Origin: Schleiferiaceae bacterium
Lineage (GTDB): Bacteria > Bacteroidota > Bacteroidia > Flavobacteriales > Schleiferiaceae
DNA length: 25,195 bases
Assembly (NCBI GenBank): GCA_022424815.1
Contig: JAKMGS010000009.1
Span: 1-25,195 of the forward strand
Direction: 5' to 3'
Positions 16,023 to 23,751 of this stretch are shown here, piece by piece. The notes beneath the pieces are model-generated. The model saw only the letters and a program-made list of their open reading frames with translations. It made no database searches and was not told the origin of the DNA. The translations under genes were made by a program, and so were the position numbers. Every line of letters starts with the position of its first letter. Positions within the stretch are counted from its first letter, which is position 1.

Positions 16023-16591
16023 TGTTGTTCGCTCAATTGTGCTATCCAAAATTCTATGGTCGGGCCAAAATACTCAAGTTCTAGCTCGCGAACCTTCTGC
16101 TCAATGCTTTGGGGTGCCTCGCCAGGGGTAATTTCCACCTGGTACTGGGCGAGTATTGCACCTTCGTCGTAATGCTCGTTAACCACATGAATAGTAATGC
16201 CGGTGACCGATTCTCTCGCCACACTCACCGCCTCGTGTACATATTTGCCGTACATGCCTTTACCGCCAAACTTAGGAAGTAATGCGGGGTGGATGTTGAG
16301 CATGCGCCCTTGGAAAGCACGGGTCCAATTCGCCGGAATCATTCTTAAATAGCCAGCTAATAAGATAATGTCAGCGCTCGATTCTAAAAGCGATAAAATT
16401 TCATCGCTTTGGGTCTTTGGGTCAAAGCTTTTACACGCAACCCCAAGTCTTTCAGCGCGTTGGATTACCCCTGCACGTGGGTTGTTGGTAACTATTATTT
16501 GTACACGGCCCCATGGGCTTTGGGCAAAATGCTCCACCAACGCCTGAGTGTTACTTCCTGATCCTGAGGCCAGTATGGCGATTTTTAGCAT
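16019..16591 (-). CDS. purN: Phosphoribosylglycinamide formyltransferase
   Basis: Purine synthesis enzyme that transfers a formyl group from 10-formyltetrahydrofolate to GAR. It has 190 residues, normal length. The phosphate-binding loop ILASGSGSN is at 6-14. The catalytic set is Asn99 and His101 in LNIHPALLPKFGG and Asp142 in HYDEGAI. It is coupled to rnhA by a 4-nt overlap. On its other side it diverges from acpP, and a TAAATTTG element lies 21 nt upstream. Confidence 0.96.
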   Translation of the reverse strand: MLKIAILASGSGSNTQALVEHFAQSPWGRVQIIVTNNPRAGVIQRAERLGVACKSFDPKTQSDEILSLLESSADIILLAGYLRMIPANWTRAFQGRMLNIHPALLPKFGGKGMYGKYVHEAVSVARESVTGITIHVVNEHYDEGAILAQYQVEITPGEAPQSIEQKVRELELEYFGPTIEFWIAQLSEQQ

Positions 16592-16611
16592 CTTTTTGTA
16601 TCTTATTAGAG

Positions 16612-16619
16612 CAAATTTA
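16612..16619 (-). promoter_or_regulatory. Possible -7 promoter element upstream of purN
   Basis: TAAATTTG on the minus strand fits the Bacteroidota -7 consensus TAnnTTTG. No clear TTG or TTTG is found 17-23 nt upstream, so support is partial. The predicted start would leave a leader of about 14 nt. Confidence 0.35.
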
Positions 16620-16692
16620 CCATCTAATTCTTGGGGGTTAGGATATGGGAAGTTTTTATTTTCTTTGTCCCGATTATTTAAACCTTTTAATC

Positions 16693-16929
16693 ATGTCTGA
16701 CATTTCAGCTAAAGTAACCGCGATCATCGTTGACAAACTAGGTGTTGACGAAAACGAAGTAACCGCAGAAGCAAGCTTCACTAACGACCTTGGTGCCGAT
16801 TCTTTGGATACCGTTGAGTTGATCATGGAATTCGAAAAAGAATTCGACATTCAGATCCCAGACGATCAAGCAGAGAACATTGGAACCGTTGGTCAAGCTA
16901 TTTCGTACATCGAAGAAGCTCTTGCATAA
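16693..16929 (+). CDS. acpP: Acyl carrier protein
   Basis: Fatty-acid synthesis carrier, 78 residues, very acidic. Ser37 in DLGADSLDTVEL is the site for the 4'-phosphopantetheine arm, and the four-helix layout is as expected. The start MSDISAKVTAI at 16693 gives the family length; an upstream in-frame ATG at 16645 would add a hydrophobic leader not seen in ACPs. It is 15 nt before fabF and opens the acpP-fabF-rnc cluster found in many bacteria. Confidence 0.98.
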   Translation: MSDISAKVTAIIVDKLGVDENEVTAEASFTNDLGADSLDTVELIMEFEKEFDIQIPDDQAENIGTVGQAISYIEEALA

Positions 16930-16944
16930 GTAAAGTCTACGTTT

Positions 16945-18195
16945 ATGAGCCTTAAACGCGTTGTAGTTACAGGGCTAGGTGCGCTCACCCCGGTGGGAAA
17001 CACAGCCGAAGAAACTTGGAACAACTTGCTTGCCGGCACCTCAGGTGCGGGTCCAATCACTCGTTTCGATGCTTCATTATTCAAAACACACTTCGCCTGC
17101 GAGGTAAAAGACTTTCAGCCCAACGACTTGCTCGACCGCAAGGAAGCGCGTCGTATGGATCGATTTACACAATTCGGGGTGGTAGTGGCCAATGAGGCCA
17201 TTGCCGATTCCGGGTTGGATTTTGACAAAGAAGACCTCGACCGAATAGGTGTCATTTGGGGATCTGGTATTGGAGGTATTGATACCTTCTTTGAGCAGGT
17301 GAAAGGATTCGTGGATAACGACCTAAACCCTCGCTTCAACGCGTTCCTCATTCCAATGATGATTTCGGACATCACTCCAGGCCGCATTTCTATGTTGCAT
17401 GGTTTGCGAGGCCCTAATTACACTACGGTAAGTGCGTGTGCTTCTTCAACAAATGCACTCATCGACTCGTTCAACCTCATTCGCCTCGGCAAAGCTGATG
17501 TAATTGTAACAGGTGGATCCGAAGCCGCTATCAATCCTGTAGGGATGGGTGGTTTCAATGCGATGAATGCCCTTTCTACTCGCAATGACGATCCTATGAC
17601 CGCTTCTCGTCCATTCGACGCGGAACGCGATGGGTTCGTAATGGGTGAAGGTGGTGCAGGTATTATTCTCGAAGAGTATGAGCACGCCAAAGCACGTGGT
17701 GCCAAAATATATGCAGAAATGGTTGGTGGCGGCCTTAGCGCTGATGCTCACCACTTAACTGCACCACACCCAGAAGGGCTAGGTGCCCGCAACGTAATGG
17801 CAAATGCTATTGAAGATGCTGGTATGAAGCCTGAAGATGTGGATTATGTAAACGTACACGGTACATCTACCCCCTTAGGTGATATCGCTGAAACCAAAGC
17901 TATTCAACAGGTCTTTGGTGAACACGCTTACAACATGAACATTTCATCAACCAAAAGTATGACCGGACACCTTCTAGGTGCGGCGGGCGCAGTGGAAGCG
18001 ATGGCCTCTATCATGGCTATCTACACCAACACCATTCCTCCAACGATCAATCACTTCTCGGACGATGAAAACCTTGATTCTAAATTGAACTTTACTTTCC
18101 ACTCGGCTCAGGAGAGAGAGGTTCGTGCTGCGTTGAGCAACACCTTCGGTTTCGGAGGTCACAACGCATCCGTCCTCTTCAAGAAAGCCGAGTAA
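16945..18195 (+). CDS. fabF: 3-oxoacyl-ACP synthase II
   Basis: Condensing enzyme of fatty-acid elongation, 416 residues. The Cys-His-His triad is complete: Cys165 in VSACASSTNA, His305 in NVHGTSTPLGD and His342 in MTGHLLGAAG. The GFGGHNAS end is typical of KAS II. It uses malonyl-ACP on the acyl carrier protein encoded just before it. The stop is immediately followed by the rnc start with no spacer, so translation of the two is likely linked. Confidence 0.98.
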   Translation: MSLKRVVVTGLGALTPVGNTAEETWNNLLAGTSGAGPITRFDASLFKTHFACEVKDFQPNDLLDRKEARRMDRFTQFGVVVANEAIADSGLDFDKEDLDRIGVIWGSGIGGIDTFFEQVKGFVDNDLNPRFNAFLIPMMISDITPGRISMLHGLRGPNYTTVSACASSTNALIDSFNLIRLGKADVIVTGGSEAAINPVGMGGFNAMNALSTRNDDPMTASRPFDAERDGFVMGEGGAGIILEEYEHAKARGAKIYAEMVGGGLSADAHHLTAPHPEGLGARNVMANAIEDAGMKPEDVDYVNVHGTSTPLGDIAETKAIQQVFGEHAYNMNISSTKSMTGHLLGAAGAVEAMASIMAIYTNTIPPTINHFSDDENLDSKLNFTFHSAQEREVRAALSNTFGFGGHNASVLFKKAE

Positions 18196-18921
18196 ATGAG
18201 TTCCATACAGGAGTTGTTCCCACAATTTTTCCCGAGTACGTTCAAACGTGACATAAAGGCAGTCATAGGTTTTTGGCCAAAGGACTTGTCTTTGTATAAA
18301 CTAGCCTTACGCCATGCTAGTGCTTACCCCTTCCGAAAGAAACGTGGTGAGCGAAACAATGAGCGTTTGGAATATTTGGGCGATGCCGTAATTGATTTAG
18401 TGGTGGCAGAAGCTCTGTTCTATAGGTTTCCAAAGGAAGATGAAGGGTATTTGACCAAGATGAGAAGTAAGTTGGTCTCAAGAAATAACCTAAACAGAGT
18501 CGCTGATGAGCTTGGCTTGCCCAACCTGTTAGTAGCAAACCTCAAGGGCAACCACAGTGAAAGTGTCTACGGAGACGCCCTAGAAGCTTTGGTTGGTGCC
18601 TGTTACATTGACTTGGGCCTCCGAAAAACGCAATACTTCGTAATGAATGCTATTGTTGAGCCCTTTGTTTCCAACACGGAATTAATGGACACCACCCACA
18701 ACTATAAAAGTGAGGTCATTGAGTGCTTTCAAGGGTTTAAAAAAAGCTTCAGGTTTGAAGAATTGGAGCGCAATGGAGAGCAGCACAACACTACTTTTAC
18801 TATGGGTCTTTACGTAGGCGATGATTTGGTCGCCACGGGTGAAGGAAGCTCAAAAAAGAAGGGTGAAGAGGCGGCCTCAAAGGCTTATTATCAAAAGAAT
18901 AAGGATTTATTTAATGGCTAA
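18196..18921 (+). CDS. rnc: Ribonuclease III
   Basis: Double-stranded-RNA endonuclease, 241 residues. The signature NERLEYLGDAVIDL (55-68) contains Glu59 and Asp63, and GDALEALVGA contains Asp127 and Glu130, so all four metal ligands are present. A dsRNA-binding domain occupies about 168-235 and ends with GEGSSKKKGEEAASKAYY. It processes rRNA precursors and structured mRNAs. The start directly abuts the fabF stop and the end overlaps the next gene by 8 nt. Confidence 0.97.
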   Translation: MSSIQELFPQFFPSTFKRDIKAVIGFWPKDLSLYKLALRHASAYPFRKKRGERNNERLEYLGDAVIDLVVAEALFYRFPKEDEGYLTKMRSKLVSRNNLNRVADELGLPNLLVANLKGNHSESVYGDALEALVGACYIDLGLRKTQYFVMNAIVEPFVSNTELMDTTHNYKSEVIECFQGFKKSFRFEELERNGEQHNTTFTMGLYVGDDLVATGEGSSKKKGEEAASKAYYQKNKDLFNG

Positions 18922-19399
18922 GGTTCAACACATAGATGCCCTCAAGCGCATCAAAATGAACTTCTCAACCGTGGGTATACGCACGCCGTTGAAAGATTAT
19001 GAATTGGCCTATTGGATGAATGTTCAATATGGTATGCAACTAGTCTGTCGCCCTGAGGTGGTCGACGAGTGGGATCAAGGCACCGTCTGGGAATACAATG
19101 TGTTTGACGGTAAAGACCCTAATGGAGAACCATTGTGCATGATCATGAACCTCAGCATAGGAGCACAAGAACAAGAGCCGACGGAATGGAGCTTGTTTGA
19201 AAGTGTCCCTGAAAAACATCTTTTACCTACAGTTAAACACTGGGATTACCTTTTAATCGTAGAAAATTCGGACTTTGCGTTCGATTTGGAAAGCGTGCTA
19301 AAGAAGAACGAAAAAATCACAACTGCGCAATATTTCGAAGCGCACACACAACTGACACAACGAGAAACTCACTTATTGTATGAAATCCGAAACGCCTAA
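18914..19399 (+). CDS. IPExxxVDY family protein with altered signature
   Basis: A 161-residue soluble protein of a family restricted to Bacteroidota and usually encoded between rnc and pyk; its function is unknown. LKDYELAYWMNVQYGMQL near the start and the mid-protein SLFE segment are typical. The name-giving motif is replaced here by LPTVKHWDY, keeping the proline and the final Asp-Tyr but losing Ile, Glu and Val. The start at 18914 overlaps rnc by 8 nt and the end overlaps pyk by 20 nt, so it is deeply embedded in the operon. The longer in-frame reading from 18821 runs inside rnc and is not used. Confidence 0.8.
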   Translation: MAKVQHIDALKRIKMNFSTVGIRTPLKDYELAYWMNVQYGMQLVCRPEVVDEWDQGTVWEYNVFDGKDPNGEPLCMIMNLSIGAQEQEPTEWSLFESVPEKHLLPTVKHWDYLLIVENSDFAFDLESVLKKNEKITTAQYFEAHTQLTQRETHLLYEIRNA

Positions 19400-20813
19400 T
19401 AATACTAAAATCGTAGCCACACTAGGCCCCGCATCATGGCATAAAGACGTCATGGTTGATATGATCAGAGCGGGTGTTAATGTATTCCGAGTTAATTTCT
19501 CTCATGGCGACCACGATACACATCGCAGAACGATACAGTTGATTAAAGAAATCAATCAAGAGTTCGGTTGTAAAACAGCGGTTCTAGCAGATCTGCAGGG
19601 GCCAAAGCTTCGCATCGGGGATGTTGAAGAAGGAGCGGTCATTAACGAGGGCGATACCCTAACCTTTACCACTGAAAAGGTTTCGGGCACGGCTGAGCGT
19701 GTTTACATGAACTACAAGCAGTTCCCTTCTGATGTGAACGCCGGTGAGCTCATCTTGCTCGACGACGGAAAACTCATCTGCGAAGTTTTAGAAACCAACA
19801 AAAAGGACACGGTCATCACCAAGGTCGTACAAGGCGGCCCGCTGAAAAGCAAGAAGGGTGTAAATCTTCCAAACACCAAGGTGAGCCTTCCTTGTTTGAC
19901 TAAAAAAGACCTTGAAGACGTGGTCGTTGCTATGGAAGAAGGGGTAGAGTGGATAGGGCTTAGCTTCGTGCGAGATGCCAACGATGTAGCAGAATTACGT
20001 ACTATCATCGAAGACTTCGGGTCGTTTGCGAAAATCGTCTCGAAGATTGAAAAACCAGAGGCGGTAGTTGATATAGACAACATTATTCACGCAACTGACG
20101 CTATTATGGTGGCTCGCGGTGATCTCGGGGTGGAGATTCCATATTCTTCAGTGCCTATGGTACAGAAAATGATTGTCGAAAAATGTCACATCAAGGCAAA
20201 GCCAGTAATCATTGCAACACAAATGATGGAGACGATGATCGATAGCCAAAGCCCAACAAGAGCGGAGGTTAATGATGTGGCTAATTCTGTTTGCGACGGC
20301 GCCGACGCCGTGATGCTTTCTGGCGAAACATCTGTGGGTAAGTACCCGGTTAAGGTCGTTGAAACCATGGCGAGCATCGTAGCACACGTAGAATCCACTT
20401 TCGATGTTAAGCCGAACATGGAAAACCCACCAAGCCTGAAGAACGAAAGGTTCATCACGAAGGTCGTTTGTTACAACGCGGCTAAGATTGCAGACCAAGT
20501 GGGTGCCTCGGCCATATTAACCATGACTTTTAGCGGGTATACTGCATTGAAAATTGCAGGGCACCGTCCTAAAACCAAGATCATCGTATTTACTGCGAAC
20601 CGTCAAATCATGAACCAAATGTCCTTGGTGTGGGGGGTTGAGGCTTTCTACTATGATAATATGGAAAGTACCGATCAAAGCTTCAAGGACATTCAAACAA
20701 TCCTTAAGGACAGTGGATATGTTGAGTCCGGTGATTTGGTCGTAAAAATTGCATCCATGCCTATCGAAGAGAAGGGCTTTACCAACATGCTAAAGCTTTC
20801 AACTATTGAATAG
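19380..20813 (+). CDS. pyk: Pyruvate kinase
   Basis: Final glycolytic step, phosphoenolpyruvate plus ADP to pyruvate plus ATP, 477 residues. The N-terminal strand has TKIVATLGPAS and RVNFSHG (37-43). The catalytic Lys222 and metal ligand Glu224 are in SKIEKPEAV, Asp248 is in VARGDLGVEIP, and ATQMMETMIDSQSPTRAEVN (279-298) is the strongly conserved active-site helix. The C-terminal regulatory domain is present. The start lies 20 nt inside the previous gene. A strong terminator follows 25 nt after the stop. Confidence 0.98.
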   Translation: MKSETPNNTKIVATLGPASWHKDVMVDMIRAGVNVFRVNFSHGDHDTHRRTIQLIKEINQEFGCKTAVLADLQGPKLRIGDVEEGAVINEGDTLTFTTEKVSGTAERVYMNYKQFPSDVNAGELILLDDGKLICEVLETNKKDTVITKVVQGGPLKSKKGVNLPNTKVSLPCLTKKDLEDVVVAMEEGVEWIGLSFVRDANDVAELRTIIEDFGSFAKIVSKIEKPEAVVDIDNIIHATDAIMVARGDLGVEIPYSSVPMVQKMIVEKCHIKAKPVIIATQMMETMIDSQSPTRAEVNDVANSVCDGADAVMLSGETSVGKYPVKVVETMASIVAHVESTFDVKPNMENPPSLKNERFITKVVCYNAAKIADQVGASAILTMTFSGYTALKIAGHRPKTKIIVFTANRQIMNQMSLVWGVEAFYYDNMESTDQSFKDIQTILKDSGYVESGDLVVKIASMPIEEKGFTNMLKLSTIE

Positions 20814-20838
20814 GCTTTAATCAAAAAAAAACTTGATG

Positions 20839-20868
20839 AGCCCTGGTCCTGTGGATCGGGGCTTTTTT
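20839..20868 (+). terminator. Intrinsic terminator after pyk
   Basis: AGCCCTGGTCC and GGATCGGGGCT form an 11-bp stem with two G-T wobbles around the triloop TGT, directly followed by six T. An A-run upstream (20823-20831) gives T-rich sequence on the minus strand too, so it might also work in reverse. It ends 11 nt before the start of the next gene. Confidence 0.88.
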
Positions 20869-20879
20869 ATCTTAACCGG

Positions 20880-21125
20880 ATGCGAGAACTTCCAAAAAAC
20901 TGGTCAGAATACAACAATGCTTTAGTCCGCGAATTTCAATTTGAAGCTTATTTAGACGGGGTTGAATTTGTGCAGCGGGTGGCGGAGTTGGCAGAATTGG
21001 TCCAACATCATCCTAATATCACCATAGATTACACCACTGTTCGTATATCGCTCCAAACGCATGATGCCGAGAATATCGTTACGGAAAAGGACTTAGAAAT
21101 GGCGGTGGCCATCAATAAACTATAG
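20880..21125 (+). CDS. phhB: Pterin-4a-carbinolamine dehydratase
   Basis: Small enzyme that dehydrates 4a-hydroxytetrahydrobiopterin, recycling the cofactor of aromatic amino acid hydroxylases. The 81-residue protein has the full family motif: Glu39, His43-His44-Pro45, Tyr51, His61 and Asp71, with the spacing of the known consensus. It is at the short end for the family. The gene starts only 11 nt after the T tract of the pyk terminator, and its stop overlaps the convergent pheS stop by 6 nt. No aromatic hydroxylase gene is in the window. Confidence 0.92.
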   Translation: MRELPKNWSEYNNALVREFQFEAYLDGVEFVQRVAELAELVQHHPNITIDYTTVRISLQTHDAENIVTEKDLEMAVAINKL

Positions 21126-22136
21126 ACCGGTCTTGAATTGCTCTAAGAAGCGCTTATCGTTCTCGGTGAACAGACGGATGTCAGGAATTTGGTAGCGGTT
21201 CATGGCAATGCGCTCAATACCCATTCCAAAAGCATATCCTGTATATACATCGGGGTCTATACCACTTGCCTTCAACACATTAGGGTCTACCATTCCGCAG
21301 CCCATCACCTCTAACCATCCGGTGCCTTTGGTGATTTTGTAGTCTATTTCGTTTTCAAGACCCCAATACACATCTACCTCGGCGCTTGGCTCAGTAAACG
21401 GGAAATAGGACGGGCGCATTCTGATTTTTGCTTTACCAAAGAACTCTTGAGTGAAATACATCAAAACCTGCTTCAAATCTGCAAAGCTTACACCCTTGTC
21501 GATATATAGTCCTTCAATTTGATGGAAGATACAATGACTGCGTGCGCTGATGGCTTCGTTGCGGAACACGCGTCCTGGCGAGATGGTGCGAATAGGAGGC
21601 TGTGTGCTTTCCATGGCACGGACTTGGACACTAGAAGTGTGTGTTCGCAGCGCCCAATCTGGGTTGCGTTGCACAAAAAAGGTGTCTTGCATGTCGCGTG
21701 CTGGGTGCTCTTCTGGGAAATTTAGTGCAGAGAAGTTGTGCCAGTCGTCTTCAATTTCAGGGCCTGTGCTGATATTGAACCCGATGCGCTTGAAGATATC
21801 TACAATCTCATCGCGAATGGCGTTGATGGGGTGAATTACGCCCAGCTCACGGGGCGTCCCCGGACGCGTCAAATCTCCGTTTACCCCTGCTGGCTGGCTG
21901 TTTTCCAAAGACTCTAAAGCCTCCTTGTGTTTGTCCTCTGCCAGTGTTTTAAGGGTGTTAAGCGCAGCGCCAAATGCCTTCTTCTCTTCTGCCGGTACAT
22001 CGCGAAAGGCTTTAAAAAGCTCGGTGATTGCACCCTTCTTGCTGAGGTATTGCAAACGGAACGTTTCTGCTTCTTCCTTGGTTGTTAAGGCAGTAGCTTC
22101 TACTTGGCTTTTTAAATTTTCGACTCTATCCAGCAT
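21120..22136 (-). CDS. pheS: Phenylalanine--tRNA ligase subunit alpha
   Basis: Catalytic subunit of the (alpha-beta)2 enzyme that charges tRNA-Phe, 338 residues. An N-terminal coiled coil fills the first 85 residues. Class II motif 1 lies around 102-120, motif 2 is GRVFRNEAISARSHCIFHQI (188-207), and motif 3 is GYAFGMGIERIAM (300-312). Ala302 sits where the substrate-size gate of the E. coli enzyme is. pheT is not adjacent, as is frequent in Bacteroidota. Confidence 0.98.
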   Translation of the reverse strand: MLDRVENLKSQVEATALTTKEEAETFRLQYLSKKGAITELFKAFRDVPAEEKKAFGAALNTLKTLAEDKHKEALESLENSQPAGVNGDLTRPGTPRELGVIHPINAIRDEIVDIFKRIGFNISTGPEIEDDWHNFSALNFPEEHPARDMQDTFFVQRNPDWALRTHTSSVQVRAMESTQPPIRTISPGRVFRNEAISARSHCIFHQIEGLYIDKGVSFADLKQVLMYFTQEFFGKAKIRMRPSYFPFTEPSAEVDVYWGLENEIDYKITKGTGWLEVMGCGMVDPNVLKASGIDPDVYTGYAFGMGIERIAMNRYQIPDIRLFTENDKRFLEQFKTGL

Positions 22137-22167
22137 AATTGTCTACTTAAATACGTTTGAATTGTTG

Positions 22168-22175
22168 TAGATTTG
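22168..22175 (+). promoter_or_regulatory. Possible -7 element for the lipoprotein pair
   Basis: TAGATTTG matches the Bacteroidota TAnnTTTG element 22 nt before the first lipoprotein start. A second match, TACGTTTG, lies at 22152-22159. Neither has a clear TTG at the right distance upstream, so which one is used is uncertain. Confidence 0.35.
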
Positions 22176-22197
22176 GCGAAATTACTGAATTCCACGC

Positions 22198-22545
22198 ATG
22201 AAACGGTTTATTCTTTTACTCTTGGTTGGATTGTTTTTTAGCTCTTGTGAAGAAGAGGCTACAGAATACTTTGTGAAGGTCAAGGTAACAAACGAAGATG
22301 GTGTTCCTATTCAAAACGCCGCAGTAAAAATGTTTGCGCCTGTAGCCGGCTCAACAGAGTGGTATAATTTTACAGGACCAAGTGGTGAAGTCTTCTTCAG
22401 ATCGGGTTTCGAAGCCTACTACGACCTCAAAGCTTGGAAGATGGTTTATGAAGGATGTAACTATGTTCGTTTAGTTAAAGGCGAGACCATTGACGTAAAT
22501 GTTGTAATTTACCCCATCGGAGACCCTAATGGTTGCGTAGAATAA
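22198..22545 (+). CDS. Small lipoprotein, paralogue 1 of a tandem pair
   Basis: Predicted lipoprotein of 115 residues with signal peptide MKRFILLLLVGLFFSSC and lipidated Cys17. The mature part starts with acidic residues, then VKVKVTNEDGVPIQNAAVKM, a beta strand and turn typical of carboxypeptidase-regulatory or Ig-like folds. Cys87 and Cys113 lie far apart and could form a disulfide; the end is DPNGCVE. The next gene encodes a clear relative and starts on the last base of this stop codon. Function is unknown; it is probably a surface or periplasmic protein. Confidence 0.85.
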   Translation: MKRFILLLLVGLFFSSCEEEATEYFVKVKVTNEDGVPIQNAAVKMFAPVAGSTEWYNFTGPSGEVFFRSGFEAYYDLKAWKMVYEGCNYVRLVKGETIDVNVVIYPIGDPNGCVE

Positions 22546-22913
22546 TGAAAAAGTTACTCGTACTTCCTTTGTTGGCATTCTTGCTTTTAAGCAGCTGCCA
22601 GATTGAAAACCCTACTTATCCTTTCCGTGTGAAGGTTACTAACGCTTCTGGTGTGCCTATCCAAAACGTGATCGTAGAAGCTAGTGTTGATGTTCCAGGA
22701 TACCGCGAAGAGGCTTACTTTATCGATACTACAGGCTTTGATGGAATGGTAGAGTTCGAATACGAATACGAAGCGGTCTTTAAAATCCTAGCAACCCGTG
22801 GAGGAAATCCGTTCACGCACATTGGTTGTGGTTTCATAAAGTTAGAGCCAAACTCTGTAGTTCAGTCGAAGATAATTCTGCTTCCTTACGACCCTAGCGA
22901 CCCTGGTTGCTAG
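22545..22913 (+). CDS. Small lipoprotein, paralogue 2 of a tandem pair
   Basis: Predicted lipoprotein of 122 residues with lipobox LLLSSC and Cys18. FRVKVTNASGVPIQNVIVEA aligns with the same region of the preceding gene, and the pair of cysteines, Cys95 and the terminal Cys122, has nearly the same spacing. The middle (residues 50-85) differs strongly. The start at 22545 (TAATG with the previous stop) gives MKKLLVLPLL; a form four residues longer is possible but less likely. The stop lies 4 nt from the stop of the convergent gene. Function unknown. Confidence 0.85.
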   Translation: MKKLLVLPLLAFLLLSSCQIENPTYPFRVKVTNASGVPIQNVIVEASVDVPGYREEAYFIDTTGFDGMVEFEYEYEAVFKILATRGGNPFTHIGCGFIKLEPNSVVQSKIILLPYDPSDPGC

Positions 22914-22917
22914 AAAC

Positions 22918-23268
22918 TTACAGGTATTCGTTTGCTTTGAAATAGTTTACTACTGCTTCTTTCATCAATAAGGCTTGTTCCCCTGCCTTTAGACTTGGTA
23001 ATGGTTTCAATGATTTAAAATGGGGCCAGCCATCATCGTCTCTTTTGTCGAATTCATAATAACCGTATGGCTCTAGGACCGCACAAACCGCGATGTGTAA
23101 GACGTTTAGTTTCTCGTCTTTTTTTAATCGTAAATAGCCCATCTGCAGCTCTTGAGCGCCTATTAAAAGCAAGACACCGTCTAAATCAATATCACCATCG
23201 CCCGGAAACTGTTCAGAAAGTTTTGCAATCAAGCGTTCCCAATCATCTTTTAATTCTTCACTTCTCAT
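22918..23268 (-). CDS. Conserved small acidic protein of unknown function
   Basis: Soluble protein of 116 residues, acidic, with no signal or membrane helix. DIDLDGVLLLIGAQELQMGY (26-45), KLNVLHIAVCAVLEPYGYYE and DDGWPHFKSLKPLP look like conserved blocks of a Bacteroidota-specific family that I recognise only as hypothetical. The sequence is helical with a compact core. It begins 12 nt from the divergent cvpA start, so its promoter must lie inside cvpA or the small gap. I cannot assign a function. Confidence 0.75.
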   Translation of the reverse strand: MRSEELKDDWERLIAKLSEQFPGDGDIDLDGVLLLIGAQELQMGYLRLKKDEKLNVLHIAVCAVLEPYGYYEFDKRDDDGWPHFKSLKPLPSLKAGEQALLMKEAVVNYFKANEYL

Positions 23269-23280
23269 TACTTTGTTATA

Positions 23281-23751
23281 ATGTTCGAGGCGTTAGATAT
23301 AATCATAGCTCTTACAGGCATTGGGTTCATAGTTAAGGGTGTTTGGAAGGGTTTTGTTAGAGAGGTTTCAGGTATACTTGCTATAACCGGAGCTCTTGTT
23401 GGTTCGTTCGTTTTTCAAGGACTAATAGAAGAGCTCTTATTGCGTTTTTTTCGTCCTCGGTTTGTTGGGTTTTTCTCTTACCTCCTTTTATTTCTCGCTT
23501 TATATATTGTTTTACTCCTTCTGGGACGATTAATTGACCGATTCTTAAAAAATATAAGCCTCGGGGGGTTAAACAAAGTCTTAGGAGGCTTTTTCGGCCT
23601 ATTTAAAGCTCTATTATGGACCTCCTTGTGTATTTATGCCTATACCACACTCCAAAAAGGAGCGGGACTTGAACATCCCAGCCTAGTGGCAGACTCCATA
23701 TTCTACCCCTTCCTCTTAGACTTTGTTGCCCTGCTAGAGCACGGTCTTTAG
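23281..23751 (+). CDS. CvpA family membrane protein
   Basis: Inner-membrane protein of 156 residues with four hydrophobic segments. The opening MFEALDIIIALTGIGFIVKG and the following KGFVREVSGILAITGALVGS match the CvpA family, named for colicin V production and later tied to envelope stress and cell-wall upkeep. The N-terminal pattern supports the ATG at 23281 although it is just 12 nt from the divergent gene. The stop overlaps the pgk stop by 4 nt. Confidence 0.88.
   Translation: MFEALDIIIALTGIGFIVKGVWKGFVREVSGILAITGALVGSFVFQGLIEELLLRFFRPRFVGFFSYLLLFLALYIVLLLLGRLIDRFLKNISLGGLNKVLGGFFGLFKALLWTSLCIYAYTTLQKGAGLEHPSLVADSIFYPFLLDFVALLEHGL

Noticed and set aside
16645..16692. Longer acpP starting at 16645
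   Set aside because: It would add a hydrophobic leader to a cytoplasmic carrier protein of conserved length.
18821..18913. 31-residue N-terminal extension of the IPExxxVDY protein
   Set aside because: It lies in a second frame inside the rnc dsRNA-binding domain, is highly basic and low in family similarity; the start at 18914 fits the family.
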